A DNA stretch of 64,000 nt, taken from positions 100,763-164,762 of the forward strand of contig VCJN01002074.1 in assembly GCA_006384855.1 (NCBI GenBank). Direction: 5' to 3'. The notes under the pieces are model-generated. The model worked only from the letters and a program-made list of their open reading frames with translations, did not search any database and was not told where the DNA came from. Positions within the stretch are counted from its first letter, which is position 1; each line of letters begins with the position of its first letter. A program made the position numbers and the translations under genes. Origin of the DNA: Tetraselmis striata (lineage: Eukaryota; Chlorophyta; Chlorodendrophyceae; Chlorodendrales; Chlorodendraceae). Of this stretch, positions 10,501 to 22,234 are shown piece after piece.

Positions 10501-11939
10501 CTCAGCATCGACGGGTCCCCCCCAGAACTGGCCGTCGCGCACAAGCGGCCGTGAATCGAACGGCACCTCGGAACGTCATGATACCGGCCGAGTGGAGCGT
10601 TGTGCCACTCTGGGGCCAGCGAAGTTTGACGTGACCCGACTCTGGGTCTATCAGACGGTATCTAACGCTCAGACTCGGCTCGTGAAGTACCCACCCAGCA
10701 GGGGTTGACGAGCAGGGGTTGGCTACTACTTGCTGGCGTTTCTGTTCCTGGAAGATGACACCGGCCTCACAGCATATGCGACCCTGCCTGGCTGCGTGTG
10801 GAGCGAAGCCCTTTCATCCGCTGTTCAATCTTCTTGTTCATCTCGAAGACTCCACTCTACCTGTATTCTTTACATCCTGCGGCATCACTGGCGGCGTGGC
10901 TTGAGCTTGGGGAGCGGCTGCTTGGCGGCGGGCTCGCATTGTGGATGGAGCGATGAGAGCCCCCTCTGGGCGCTGGGCTCCCCTCACTGAGTCGCGGGTA
11001 TGACTGTTGGATTATTTCAACCCAGTATCAGCATGCATATAAACCGGTGCTACCCCCAAAACGAGTAAATCAAACGAATACTCGTACTGACGATGGCCAC
11101 TACCCGGACTACTGCCGAGGGCGCTACTCATCGTCCTGCCGTGGCAGCATCTGATGTGGCGCGTCATCGCCGATTCGACTCAGGACGAGCTTTTTAAATA
11201 TTAAGAGTCGCTAATGGGATAGATATTTCTGGCATGATGGTACCTGGCCTGGGGTAGCGGCTATGTCGCTCTAGATATGAAATATAAAGTACAGTTTGGC
11301 TGATATGTTAAAAATACATGCGGCGGTACCCGATAATCGGCGGGTCTAGCGCTAGTCGCTGCATATCGTCAGCGCATAGCGACCACTATTCTGTAATCTG
11401 AAATCCTGGATCAAAATTTCATCGCCATTTGATGTACTTTTTGATGTAGTCGCTACATTTGATGCCCACCTATTTCATAGGCCATAATATATTCAGTGGA
11501 CGACGCCAATGCTGGCTCGGGGAATGGGGGGAGCGAGTTGGCAGATCGACTCCCCTTTCCCATCCTAGCGGCTCTGGTCGGTAGGCGAGCGCCCATGATA
11601 GGTTCCGCTTCGACCACAGTCTGCGTGGACTGCACGGCGGCTAGCGAGTACCAGTTATCGACTGCCACCGGTAGTTCCAGCAGTCTGCATCATCGACCCG
11701 CGAGCCGCAAGAGGCGGGCGCAGGCGAGCGCCTGCCGCTAGCAAAGTACGGCCGCTATATACTGCAAAGCGATTTTCTCTACTCCAAACTGATGGAGAAA
11801 TAAAGGGTTACATGAGCTAGACGCAACATTCAAGAAATCCACACAGAAATCCAGAAGGAAATCCAGAACTGATCCGGAACTGATGGAGAAATGTTCCGGC
11901 CCGGGACAGGAAAAAGGTGAGGGGGTCGGTTTTCTCTCC
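7499..11939. other. Long stretch without a supported gene
   Basis: Base composition shifts between GC-rich patches (8580-9110, 10500-10700) and AT-richer DNA (9300-10100, 11000-11500). Several open frames of 60-190 codons occur, for example on the plus strand across 7573-8196 and 10124-10708. None shows a domain, splice context or protein-like conservation that can be judged by eye. No mobile-element ends were recognised. Confidence 0.4.
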
Positions 11940-12050
11940 ATTAGCAAAGCAGGGGGCTCGAAGTTATGCCAAAAAGGTGTCAGATCTCTTACAACGTTTG
12001 GCACAGGGGCTCAGGCCCCAAAGCACGCATGAAAGGGTTGGGAAGGGTGG

Positions 12051-12247
12051 GTTGCGCTAGCTGGAAGCTGGCGCAAGGGCAGAAGGTGGAGACACTGCCG
12101 AGTCGCGGGGCGTCATATCGGGGTGAGGGATGGACGTGGGCACACGGCAGTAGCGTACTAGCCGCGTATGGCGGAATTGTAACGTCGGGTAACACCCGTC
12201 GTACTAAGCCCCGTGCAATTCAAACCTCTATAATTTTCAATATGACC
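12051..12247 (-). repeat. Module A2 of the DIRS split direct repeat
   Basis: About 197 bp matching 16638-16838 in the same orientation, starting 'gttgcgctagctggaagctgg' on the plus strand and ending 'caatatgacc'. It is flanked on both sides by copies of the ~32-bp B module. Confidence 0.85.
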
Positions 12248-12369
12248 ATTAGCAAAGCAGGGGGCTCGCAGTTTTGCCATCATGTCGCCATTTGGCGTGG
12301 CAGCCTGGCTGGTTGTGGCTAAACCCAAACCTTAAAACCCCTTAAACCGCCCTAGGGGGTCATCCAGCC

Positions 12370-12545
12370 AAAGAGTTGCCATGCTGCCGGACACGGCAGC
12401 ACTATTGGGTCGATGTAGTCGAGCACCACGCTGGACTCCATCGCCCAGCCGCCGAAGTACTTGATCTTCTGCATCGTCACGCCGATCACGTACGCGGCTG
12501 CTGTGGCCCCCTTGCGGAGGGAGTGGGACGTCCACGCGAACACCG

Positions 12546-12579
<34 letters not shown>

Positions 12580-13400
12580 CTCGTGCACTGTTGTCAGCAC
12601 CAGTTGCAGCCAGCTCGTGAGGGTGTCCGCCGTCCATTTGGCATGCCCCTCGCGCTAGCTGATGGCCCATTGCGCCGCTAGCACGCGGCCGCCGGCGAAC
12701 ACCTGACGGGCGGCATCAAAATAGTGTAGCAGCTCCGCGACGTCGGCATGCGCTGTCGCTGGCCTTTCCGGTCACGATGGTATAGGAGGATTCCGCCGTC
12801 CGGGCCGACCGTGAGGCCGCCCATACGACACTCCACCCCCGCTCCTCGGCGGCAGAAAAACAGACAAAGCACGACGACTACCAGGCTGGCGCGGAACAGC
12901 TCCACGCGCACCACGGTACTTGGGTCCTTGCCCCAGGTAGGTCCCAGCTCCAATCGTAGGGCTTTTGCCAGGGTCAGGGCTTTCAGCACCACACGCGCGG
13001 GCAATGGGGCCCGCATCAGCTCGGGGTTTAGCGTCACCTGCGACGCCGCGAGGCCCTTGCGGACCCTGCTCACCAGATCGCCCAGAGCCATCGGCTCCCG
13101 GCCGTGGTCCTTGAAGAAGTTGTTGACGGCCGACAGGTAAGGATGCAAGCTGGAGGCTTTGATCGTCCCCAGGTTGCCCAAACACGTGACGTATCGTGCC
13201 ATAGTCCCGGGGTCGGCAGCCAGGGCCGGTCGCCGCTCCTCTTCGCTGAAACGGAAATATTGCTTCATGCAATAACTGGCGTAAGACGCCGCAATGGCCG
13301 GCGCCCACGCAGCTGACAGGAGCTCCAGGGTTTGGACGCCAAGGGTGTCAGACCGTAGAACCCGTGTCATGTACGGGCGCATCGAATCAGCACATGGTGT
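12370..13400 (-). pseudogene. Tyrosine recombinase region of the DIRS element
   Basis: The core-binding part is seen around 'ASYASYCMKQYFRFSEEERR' and 'SLHPYLSAVNNFFKDHGREP'. The catalytic part shows 'LCLFFCRRGAGVECRMGG' (first Arg region), 'HSLRKGATAAAYVIG' (H-x-x-R), 'YFGGW' and 'SSVVLDYIDPI' (nucleophile Tyr). The closeness to the YR of copies A-D in the H-x-x-R to Tyr block suggests the two families share ancestry. The element as a whole is broken. Confidence 0.75.
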
Positions 13401-14149
13401 CGTACAGCTCGCGACCTCGACGCGGTACTTCACCGTTGCAGTTCGTACTGGTGCCGCACGTACAGCCGGTAGCGGATGGCCGTTGCCCGGAAACATGGAT
13501 AGCGTAGCACTTACGGCCCCTCGGTGCAGGTAGACCCATGCCGGAAGGGAACGCGGAATATTGTCACGGGCCAGTGAGGCCTGCCGATCATACCTCGCCC
13601 GTCCCGCCGTCCCGGCCGGAACAAACCGGCGCGCGGCACCACCGTGAGCTCCTCCCCTGCCATCTCGGTGAGTGCATGGTGCCACGCCTTGCCCTCCCAT
13701 CGCGGGGCCATGACGGTCGCCGCTGCGCCACTCTGCTGCAGCTTCTGCACGAGGTCGGGTAGCAGGGGCCAGGGTGCGTTGCACCAGTTGTTTTCGCGGC
13801 GCCAGTCCGCATCCGGCAGGTGCAACGAGTCCACCGCCTCGCACGTAGGGTCCAACCACGCCGCGTTGTAGCGGGGGAGCAGGGTGTTGAGGGCGGATGC
13901 GAAGCGGTCGATGGAATGAGGGCCGAACTGGCTCTCCATTTCCGCGAACACGAGGGGGTCGAGTTGCCAATCGTCGTTGTCGAGGTGCCGGCTTAGACGG
14001 TCCGCCCAGATATTCGCTGCCGAGCGAATGTACCGCGCGCAGGTGGATGCCGTGCGAGTCCAGCAAGCACCAGAGTCGTCGCAGCTCGGCCATCATCTCG
14101 GGAGAGCGTGAGGTTAGGCCCGACAGGACGTCACATACCGCCTGGTTGT

Positions 14150-15480
14150 CCTCGTGCAGAGGACGTTTCGCCCGGCGAGGTGGGGGAGGAAGCTTTCCAC
14201 GGCAAGTCGAACCGCTTTGAGCTCCTTCCAGGTGATGTGCTGGCGCTCGTCCGCCGAGCTCCAGAATCCCCGCGCCTCCAGCATGCCGTTCAACACCCCG
14301 CCCCACCCGTAGCCTGAGCTGTCGGTGTGCAGATAAGCCGTCTCCACCGGGCGGTGGATGGGCTTGCCGTTGGACTGACTGGGCACCGATGTCCACCACT
14401 GCAGGTCGCGGCGGAGCTGTGGCGTCATTTGGACGCGCCCGCCCCACCGGTCGCCGACCACGGAGTGGAGCTCCCACAGGAAGAATCTTGCGGCCGGGAT
14501 CGCCAAAAAGAGGTATTGCACCTGCCCTGCCAGTGACTGCAGCTCGCGCACGGGGAGCCACCTAGCGTTCCGCGTGGCGCGGCCGATGAGCCGGGTGGCC
14601 TGCCGGGAGAGCCGGTTCAGCTTGTCTGCCGGTGCGCAGAACATGCCGGACGCTGATTCGATGTCCACCCCCAGGTGCCTGCCGAACTGGTAGGGCTCCC
14701 AGAAGCCCTTGGTGGGGTTCCGCTGCAGCCCCAAGGCGTCGAGGAGGCTGGCGAGCCGTTGACGGAGGTGGAGCGCCTGCTCCATTGATGCGGAGAAGAG
14801 GAGGAAGTCGTCCACGTAAGGTAGGATGCGCGCCCCCCTCCACCTGGTCCGCCGGAGGTAGCGCTTGCTCCGTGTGGGCTGCGTAGACGATGAGGGGGGC
14901 TCGGGCTCGGGTTTCCGCAGGTGGGTGATGAATACTTGGGTGAGCGTGATGAAGTAATAGGGCGAGAGGCTCCAGCCCATTGGCAGACCCGCGAGCATGT
15001 AGAGCTGACCTCGGACGTCCACGGTGAAGTAGTCTCGGTCCGCCTCCGCGATGCCTAGAGCATAGAAGCCGTCTTGGAGGTCGAAGGAGAACATGTAGTC
15101 TCCCTTTTTGGTTAGGTGGCGCACTCCCAGTAGGGTCTCCATCTTGAGCCGCTTGCGCACACAATAAGAGTTGAGCATGCGGAGGTCGATGATGCAGCGC
15201 CATTGGTTGACGCCGGGCTTGGGTACTAAAAAGAGTCTTGACACCCACTTGCGGCAGGTGCCTAACTCCCACGCGCCGGACTCCACGAAGCGGGCAAGCT
15301 CGCCCTCGAGGAAGGTGAGCTGCGCTGGGGTAGCGTCCTGCATGCTGATCCCGTTGTGGAAGTTGGGTGGGGGGCGGTTGTGCTTGAAGGGGATGCCCTC
15401 CTGGATCCACCGTAGGACTTGATCGCTCGCCCCGATGTCTTGCCATTGCCGCCATTGCCGCCTCACGCGGTGTCGCATGT
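14150..15480 (-). pseudogene. Reverse transcriptase / RNase H region of the DIRS element
   Basis: Visible RT signatures are 'WVSRLFLVPKPGVNQWRCII' (palm entry), 'FSFDLQDGFYALGI' (motif A Asp), 'GLPMGWSLSPYYF' (motif B) and 'ILPYVDDFLLFS' (the Y-V-D-D catalytic pair). RNase H follows with 'AYLHTDSSGYGWGGVLNG' and 'ITWKELKAVRLAVESFLPHL'. The order RT, RNase H, then YR on the same strand is the DIRS hallmark. It is treated as a fossil with the rest of the element. Confidence 0.85.
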
Positions 15481-15524
15481 AGCTTGAACTTGGGTAGCAT
15501 GACTCGGAACGGAGGGGCACACCG

Positions 15525-16208
15525 TCAGTTCTGCTCCTCGGTCTGCGGGGTAGTAGTCTTCCTCGCAGGGTTGCCGGGCTGAGGCTTGCCCTTGATTTTG
15601 TCTTTGTCCTTGTTTTTGTCCGCCCTCTCCTTTGTGGCGCGGTCTGCATGTTCTGCGCGCTCTTGCTCCTTGATGCGGATGTTGCCGCTGCCGCCTCCGC
15701 TCCCTCCGCTGCCGCTGCCCTTGAACTGCGCGGCGGCCTGCGCCTTGGCCGCCTGGTGGAGGCTGATCTCGAGTCGTTTGTCGTCCGGGGCGTTGAGGAG
15801 GCCGTCGACGCCGTTGCTGGAGCGCTCGGCGGCGGCGGTGTCGAAGAAGCGGGAGTAGACGAGGCGCTCGGCAACTCGCTCCTCGCCGGTAAGCGCCTTC
15901 TTGCACTTGAAACGCCGGAGGTAGGTGAGCCTATCTTCAGCAGCCTGCCCGCACGTCGCGATCGTGAGAATCGCGGAGTCGAGTAGGTCGTTGGCGTCCG
16001 CGGTGTCGCGAGCGGTGGCGTTTTTCGCGCGAAGCGTTGCCACTGCGTCCGTGAGCGCCGCGTGCGCGGCGGCGGTAAAGACTCCATAGCACAGCAGGTG
16101 GCGATACTCGTCGCGCGTCGCGTGCTTCTTCTCGTCGGTGAGGTAGCGGTCCCACTCGTCGTTGCGTGGGTTCCACAGCCCGGGGTTGGTGAGTCCTGCA
16201 GGGGGCAT
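15525..16208 (-). CDS. Gag-like protein of the DIRS element
   Basis: About 227 residues. The first half is helical and Ala-rich with a Trp-rich start ('NPGLWNPRNDEWDRYLTDEK'). A Gly/Ser linker follows, then a very basic and acidic Lys/Asp/Glu-rich tail ('ADKNKDKDKIKGKPQ') that could bind RNA. No zinc knuckle is seen. The gag role is inferred from its place upstream of the RT. Confidence 0.5.
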   Translation of the reverse strand: MPPAGLTNPGLWNPRNDEWDRYLTDEKKHATRDEYRHLLCYGVFTAAAHAALTDAVATLRAKNATARDTADANDLLDSAILTIATCGQAAEDRLTYLRRFKCKKALTGEERVAERLVYSRFFDTAAAERSSNGVDGLLNAPDDKRLEISLHQAAKAQAAAQFKGSGSGGSGGGSGNIRIKEQERAEHADRATKERADKNKDKDKIKGKPQPGNPARKTTTPQTEEQN

Positions 16209-16637
16209 AGACTCGGCGTATGCCCGCGGCAGGTAGTCGATCCAGTCGCGCGGGTCGATGAACGCCGCGTGGCCTGGAGATTTTGAAGGGAAACCGGGGG
16301 GAGGGTCGTCCTCCTCCTCGTCACCCTCGAGGCCGTCGGCTGGCGTCGCGGGAATAGGTTTCTGCGGAGGTGGTTATTAAATGGAAGAGGTGCGGGAGTC
16401 TAGCTCGTCGAGTCGCAGCAGCATCCGCTGCACCAGCGCAGTGAGGCTAGCGGTGTCAGTCGTCGAACTCGCGGCGTTGCCTCCACCGCACCCCTCCGAA
16501 TCGTACAGGTCGTCAGGCAACCGTGTGTTGTCCATAGTAAGGCATGCTGTCGTTATTGCAGTCGCGGCGATTCGCTGGCGTCGAACGTCGTTGTGAGATC
16601 GTGTGTCACCTTACGAGACTGCGACAGTCTCGATGCC

Positions 16638-16838
16638 GTTGCGCTAGCTGGAAGCTGGCTCAAGGGCAGAAGGTGGAGACACCGCCGCGTCGCGGGGCGT
16701 CATATCGGAGTGAGGGATGGTCGGACGTGGGCACACGGCAGTAGCGTACTAGCCGCGTATGGCGGAATTGTAACGTCGGGTAACACCCGTCGTACTTAGC
16801 CCAGTGCAATTCAAACCTCTATAATTCTCAATATGACC
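16638..16838 (-). repeat. Module A1 of the DIRS split direct repeat
   Basis: The outer left end of the element in transcription order. It is about 201 bp and matches 12051-12247 with only a handful of differences. Confidence 0.85.
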
Positions 16839-17321
16839 TGAATACACTGCTCGCTCGGCTCCGATATTCATGTAGCAACCCCGTAATGCGATACTGTAAC
16901 GGCCGTATTAGGGTCATTCTATACGGTCGTCCGCATGGCCCAGTTGCCGCCGGCCATAATTATATCTGCCGGCTACGAATAGGCCATGCAGTACCCGGTA
17001 CCCGTACCGTCCCGCCCTCTCTACTACTTTCTACAAGCGAGGTTGTACATGTACGTTTATCAGTCAGCATGTTCACTAGTGCCTCAAAGTTTTCGTTGTA
17101 TTAGTACAAGTACCGTGGTACGAATACCACCAACATCTAGAGTCTCCTCCAGCACCCGACTTGCACCCGACACACGGTTTGGCCGGCCAGGAGTGGTACT
17201 TAACCCCCAAACCACGAATGGCGGCGGTCAAACCACACCCGCACCATGAGCGTCTCCGCCGCCCCACGATACCCACCGAAGATCATCGCGCCCGTCGGCT
17301 CCACCCCACCTGGGCCTCGCT

Positions 17322-17680
17322 CGCCCGCGCACGACGACCAGAGCCAAGCCCTTAGCCAGCTCCTTCTCCAGTTAGGCCCCTCGTGCCCGCCACGCCACGC
17401 TTTTGCCCTGCTGTTGACCGAGTCGTCGGCTATTCCCGCGATCGCGCGATCCGCATATATTTGAATTCCGAACCTGCCGCGCGCAGGCACCCCGCCAATT
17501 GCAACCCGACGAGCCAGCCAGCACCGCCCGCGCACGACGACCCGATCCAAGCCCTAAGCCAGCTCCTTCTACAGGTAGGCCGCTCTTGCCCGCGAACCCA
17601 TGCTTTTGCCTCGCTACTGACCGAGTCGTCGGCTATTTCTGCGAAAATTATATAAAATTGAATTTCGAACATGCCGCACG
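17322..17680 (+). repeat. Imperfect tandem duplication, period 203 bp
   Basis: The segment from 17322 recurs at 17525. Both copies keep an open plus-strand frame with 'QALSQLLLQ', then 'HAFA', then 'LLTESSAI', and both then run into AT-rich DNA and a stop. A start codon with reasonable context lies upstream at 17246. The preserved peptide suggests the unit was coding when duplicated, but no family was recognised. Confidence 0.55.
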
Positions 17681-18236
17681 CATGCCGCCACGCCCCACCA
17701 GCAGCACCCCGACCCGCCGACCGGGCCCCACAGCGCCGATGAGCCGCCCTGCCCTGCCACCGGAGTTATCGAATCTGTGAACAGCAACGTGATACGTCCT
17801 TACATGTTGCGTAGTAGAGCCCTAACCGTGGCAATCAAGAGTGCTAACATGCCAGAATGTTGCGCATGCACACTCCGCAGGCGCTGCGGCGGTGCCCTAC
17901 ATCAGCCATCCACTGCGCGCGCTTCCACAGCCGACGCCGCACCGGAGCTCTGGCGCTGCTCCCGACGACAACACGCTCTCCACCGACCTCCAAGGCGACC
18001 TGCAGGGCGAGGATGACGATGCGGTGGACGACGGCCACGACCACGACCCGAATGCAAGCGGCGACGATAATGACGACTGTCCCGAGGGCATCACCCATGC
18101 CGAACGAAATCGAAGCCATGGACCAAGCGGAAGCGCGTCGTGAGGAGCGCCAACGCGAGCTCGCATGGCACATCGGTATAGTAGTCACTAGGCAATTCGG
18201 GCAAGTAGTCACTAGGAAATCCGAGGCTTTGCGCGC

Positions 18237-18430
18237 ATGATCGCCGAGCTGGATGATCCCCATGCGCCAGCGGCGCCAGTAGCGTCAGCGCCAGCGACGG
18301 ACAATGGCCACGATCTATGCGTATATCCCCGCCGCAACGGCAAGACCAAGCAGGCCCGCTGCCGCCTCTGCTTGGACAAGAAAGAGGAGTGCTACACGAC
18401 CCGGTACTGCGCCTCGACATGTGCGTACCT
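18237..18430 (+). pseudogene. Cys-rich zinc-binding fragment, piggyBac C-terminus-like
   Basis: A plus-strand frame holds 'KQARCRLCLDKKEECYTTRY' followed by C-x-x-x-C. Paired cysteines with a T-x-Y-C core resemble the C-terminal cysteine-rich domain of piggyBac and PGBD transposases. No DDE domain is seen upstream, where instead there is an acidic Asp-rich stretch (~17990-18110). It is probably a leftover piece of a transposase or a domesticated domain. The assignment rests on motif spacing only. Confidence 0.35.
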
Positions 18431-18904
18431 TCCAATGCTGGCGCGACCCGCGACTGTTGTGGTGCGCACCTCTAGCTCGCTCCCTCCGAGATCCTCCGCC
18501 TGGCGCCCAGAAAGCGCTGGGCTCCGGTCAGCGCGGCACCGACCACCCGGCGCGCACGCTCCGCCAAGTGAGCGGAGGTATAGGGCTACCTTTTTGCGGT
18601 GGCGGTGCTGCCTGCGCGGCAACATGCTGCCACTTCTTGGTTGGCGGAGTGAGAATGGTCGGCTGGTGGTGGTGTTGGTGCACTAAACATCGCGACGCGT
18701 TTACTACGCGCACGCGCTGGTAGTCGCAACGTAGTATTAGGAGCCGTAGTATGTAATCATTTCCTAAGTAGTACTCGCGCACATTACCACGGCCGTGGTA
18801 CACGTACCCGTACCACGAAAAACTTCGAGGCGCTAGGCTCCCGTACCACCTCGTAATCACCATGTACATGTATTACCATGTACTTACCAGGGTTGGGTTG
18901 CCGT

Positions 18905-19205
18905 ATCTACTGCACTGCAAAAAGTGCAAAAATTGCAGCTTGCAGTACTTCCCGAAAAGGGGCTGCAGTGCAGTTACCCAAAGTGCCCCAAATGTATGCC
19001 CTTCACTGTCCCGCCCTTCCCTATAATCAACAGTTTCAGTGCTATTGCAGCTTGCACTGCAATCTGTTGACTGCAGCATACACGACAGCATGCTTGCATT
19101 ACCGCAACATGTTGACTGCAGCCTCCACTGCAGCCTGCAGTACTACAGCCTGCCTGCAGCCTGCAGTACTGCACTGCAGCCTGCAGTATTGGAAAGTGGA
19201 CTGCA
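18905..19205. repeat. CTGCAG/GCAGT-rich patch
   Basis: Dozens of overlapping TGCAG, CTGCAG and GCAGTACTGC motifs are concentrated here, densest at 19125-19190. Because CTGCAG is self-complementary, the patch can fold in many ways. It looks like a degenerate short-motif satellite. Confidence 0.6.
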
Positions 19206-19453
19206 ACCCAACTATGGTATTCACCGCGCGTTATCTTATATCAGCATAATGACACTCGTCTGAAATCATTCCATGACATACTCGTAATAAACGTAAGGCG
19301 TATATCACACGTCATCGCGACGCTATATCCGCTATCTTTGCATCTGGCTCTAGAAGCCCGAAAATCTCGCTGCTCTGGCCTATTCCGCAATTGCGAGATA
19401 GCCCGCAGCAGTGGGCAGCAAGTCGCGCGGCAGTGGGTGGGCGAAATGATTAT

Positions 19454-20400
19454 TTACATCCGGTTTCGGCCAGCACCGTCACGGCGGCGGGCTTGCTCCT
19501 CGCGGGTGGTGGCAGCGGCCACTGCCATCGCGGTGTGGCGGCCCACCCGCGACCCCAACGCCCCACCGCCCGCCCTGGCCCTAGCACCGCCCCGGCCCCG
19601 CGCCGGGGCTCCGACCGCTGGCTTGGCGGGCTGCTTGGCCATCTTGACTTGGGGCTCCGGGCTACTGCCCTCGTCGACGTTTTCGCCAGGGAAGTAGGCT
19701 CGCGTGGCTGCCGGGTTCTTGACCACGTTGGTGTTGTGCTTAATGATGGCGCCCCTTCTTATGCTGCTGCTTCAACATGCCCAGAAAACCGTGGCGGAGC
19801 TCCGGCGACGCAGCGGCGGTGCCCGCCAACGGCAGCGCCACGACCTTGTTGCATTGGACAGTTGATACGATCGGCTTACCGCCAAATTTAGGGACCGGGC
19901 GGGGGTATGACACAACAACTACTATGAAAGTCAATATGCTTGTTGATTGCTTGACGCGCCGGGTGGGGGAGGGGGGGGTGGCGCCGCCTCGGCAGATGCT
20001 GGGTTCAAGATCCGGGCACGCGCCGCGTCGGGTACGCACGAGGTAAAATACAGCGTCACGACGCTCTCATCGGACACTTGAAAATCTGCATCAAGCATGT
20101 ACTTCTTCCCGGCTCCGTCGTACTGCTTCCGCTTCCGTCGTATTGCTTAATTTGCAGTGTAGCTGTTCATTATTTCCGCGAGAGCATAGCCGAAAGCATC
20201 CTCGCCCTGGGGTTGCTCTGGATGAACGCGAATATGGTTGTTGGTCTCTTGGCCGCGGAACAGTGCATGCCGCACGTCCTCAACGATGCGCCTCGCGTGC
20301 TGCACATAGCACCGAATGGTATGGTCATGCCTCAAGGCCTCACAACTTTGCCGTAGGGGGTGCCTGGAAGTAGCTTGGCGTGCGTTGCCATGATGGAGGG
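19454..20400 (-). pseudogene. Protein-like minus-strand stretch, unrecognised, broken
   Basis: Several minus-strand segments read convincingly as protein, for example 'VQHARRIVEDVRHALFRGQE', 'GEDAFGYALAEIMNSYTA', 'KYMLDADFQVSDESVVTLYF' and a C-terminal Ala/Arg/Gly-rich tail. They are not in one continuous frame. The RG-rich tail resembles that of element gag proteins, but nothing else supports that. It may be an old mobile-element gene. Confidence 0.3.
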
Positions 20401-20774
20401 TGTTGGGGGACGAGCAGCGACGGTACTGTCTGGCGGGTGTGCGAGTGTGCCTCAGGTGAGCGCAGTTGTTGCTTCCAAAAAACCTAAGGCCGGCGCCGCG
20501 CATGGACGACTACTCGCGCCCCGCTATCATATCGCGCACTCCGGCTTGATGCGTATCCATAGCGTAATATCCCGTATGGCGACCGTATTTAGCGTCTGAA
20601 TGAGAACACTTGACACATACGTGCCACCGAATCGTAATTCGGCCATAGCTACCCCTTAACGGGGAATGGCTTGCGTAATGTGGCGTGATGAGCTTTTACT
20701 TCGACGGTACGCGCCTGCACAAGCCCAAAAATTGAGACAAGCGACCGACTACGTCGGGCTGCCAACGGCTTGTA

Positions 20775-21654
20775 GTGCCGCAAGGGACACGGTGCAGCAA
20801 TGTTCTCGGCTTCTTCCATCTACCGAACCCAAACCCATGCACTCAACCAGCGCCCACCCGCCGCCGGCACCCAGCGTTACCCACCACATCCACATTTCGC
20901 CGCCTCGCCCAGTTATGGCCAACCGCCATTCGCCGCACGCAACGTACTATTGCATCCCTACGGAGTTCAGCCGTACCTCACCGCGCATTTGATCGCGAGG
21001 GTTACATCCATCTCGAGCCGGGGTGGGTTCCAACCCGCAAGAGCGACACCAACATGTATGCCTCTCTCGACAGGGAACAAACATGGCCGGGCATCCTCAC
21101 CCTTAGCGCAAAGGGTCTCCGCGGCTGGAAGTTCTTCCTCATAGACGCGCCGGAGGATGCCCACCCGGGTTTCTGATTTAGACATGTTTAGCGAAGTCGA
21201 CCGGATATGGCTCGCTGCGGCGCCGGCTCTGCTGTTCCGCGCCCTGAAGGTGTGCATTGAGAAGGACCCACTAGGGAACCCAAAGCTGCGGGAAGCCATC
21301 GTCGACCAGTTCAAGCTCCTCATGGAAATGGCGCTCGCGGCTACGGCCCTGTTGCCCCGCTACTTGCAGTGGAATCCCCATGACACGGCGACCAATGTGC
21401 GCATACTGATGGAGGCTGCCAAGAATTGGGAAGCCGACTTGGCGGGTGGCATCCGCCCCGATTACCATCACCCCGCAAGTGCAACTGCAACACTCAGAGC
21501 AACCTTCCTGCCGTACCCCAACATCCCGTCGGGCGTGGACGAGGCCACCGGGCCAGCGGCCTCCGTAATGATTGCCATCATGCAATGGGCAGATAGATAC
21601 CGGCAGCAAGGATATTGTTCTATATACTTGTCGACTCACGAAATGTTGCACTGA
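20775..21654 (+). pseudogene. Protein-like plus-strand stretch, unrecognised (possible gag-like fossil)
   Basis: The second part, from 21157, is about 165 codons of helical, Leu/Ala-rich protein ('LLMEMALAATALLPRYLQWN', 'ASVMIAIMQWADRYRQQGY'). The first part carries 'GYIHLEPGWVPTRKSDTNMY'. Composition and the Pro-rich start would suit a retroelement gag, but no RT or recombinase adjoins it and no family was recognised. It is treated as a probable fossil. Confidence 0.3.
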
Positions 21655-22234
21655 GACCAGGTCATGAGATGCTCCACACCCCCTTTGGAGAATAGGCTGC
21701 GGGCAGATGAGGCATCATAGTCGGGCCACCAGCCAAGCAAAGTGCTTCAAGGTACATGTGAGGCATAGTTGCCCATAGCCAGTGAAGTAGCGAGTAGCAA
21801 CACGCAGAAGTGCTGTAATTTTAGCATTGTGTAAGAGTATAACAATCCTTGCCACTATGACTGTCCCAACAGTGTGACCTCCCATCGCAATCCCACGTGC
21901 GTACCCAACAGACTACTGCCAGCGGGGGCGGTTTTAAGCCGCCGTCGATTCAGATGGTGAAGACCTCACAGCCGCTGCTGATCAAAACCGCAAGGGGGCT
22001 AGGTTTTGGGCGGTGGGCGCTGGGTGCGCAGGGCAGCGGCGCCGGGGCGAGGCGCGGAATTGCTGGGCAGCATAATTTTGATCGATTACATTTATAAGCT
22101 ATACGGAAATTCAGCTAGTAGTGCAAGGTCATTGTGTTATATGTGTACCACACATACCGCCCCACATCATGAGAGGACATGCCAAACCGGGGCAAGTGTT
22201 GGCCCGTCACTATGTCCGGATCAGCATAGAAACA

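Larger units (their letters stand above)
11940..16838 (-). mobile_element. DIRS-type retroelement (gag, RT/RNase H, tyrosine recombinase) with split direct repeats
   Basis: On the minus strand the order is A1 (16638-16838), gag-like region (~15525-16208), reverse transcriptase (~14600-15480), RNase H (~14150-14500), tyrosine recombinase (~12370-13400), B1 (from ~12248), A2 (12051-12247) and B2 (from 11940). A1 and A2 are about 200 bp and roughly 96% alike by eye. B1 and B2 share about 32 bp beginning 'attagcaaagcagggggctcg'. The layout and YR match PAT/kangaroo/TOC3-type DIRS elements of green algae. The copy appears broken in a small number of places. The high similarity of the repeats suggests it is fairly young. 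Confidence 0.85.

Noticed and set aside
10124-10708. Plus-strand open frame of 194 codons
   Set aside because: No domain, splice context or repetition supports it. Its length is not exceptional for this GC content.
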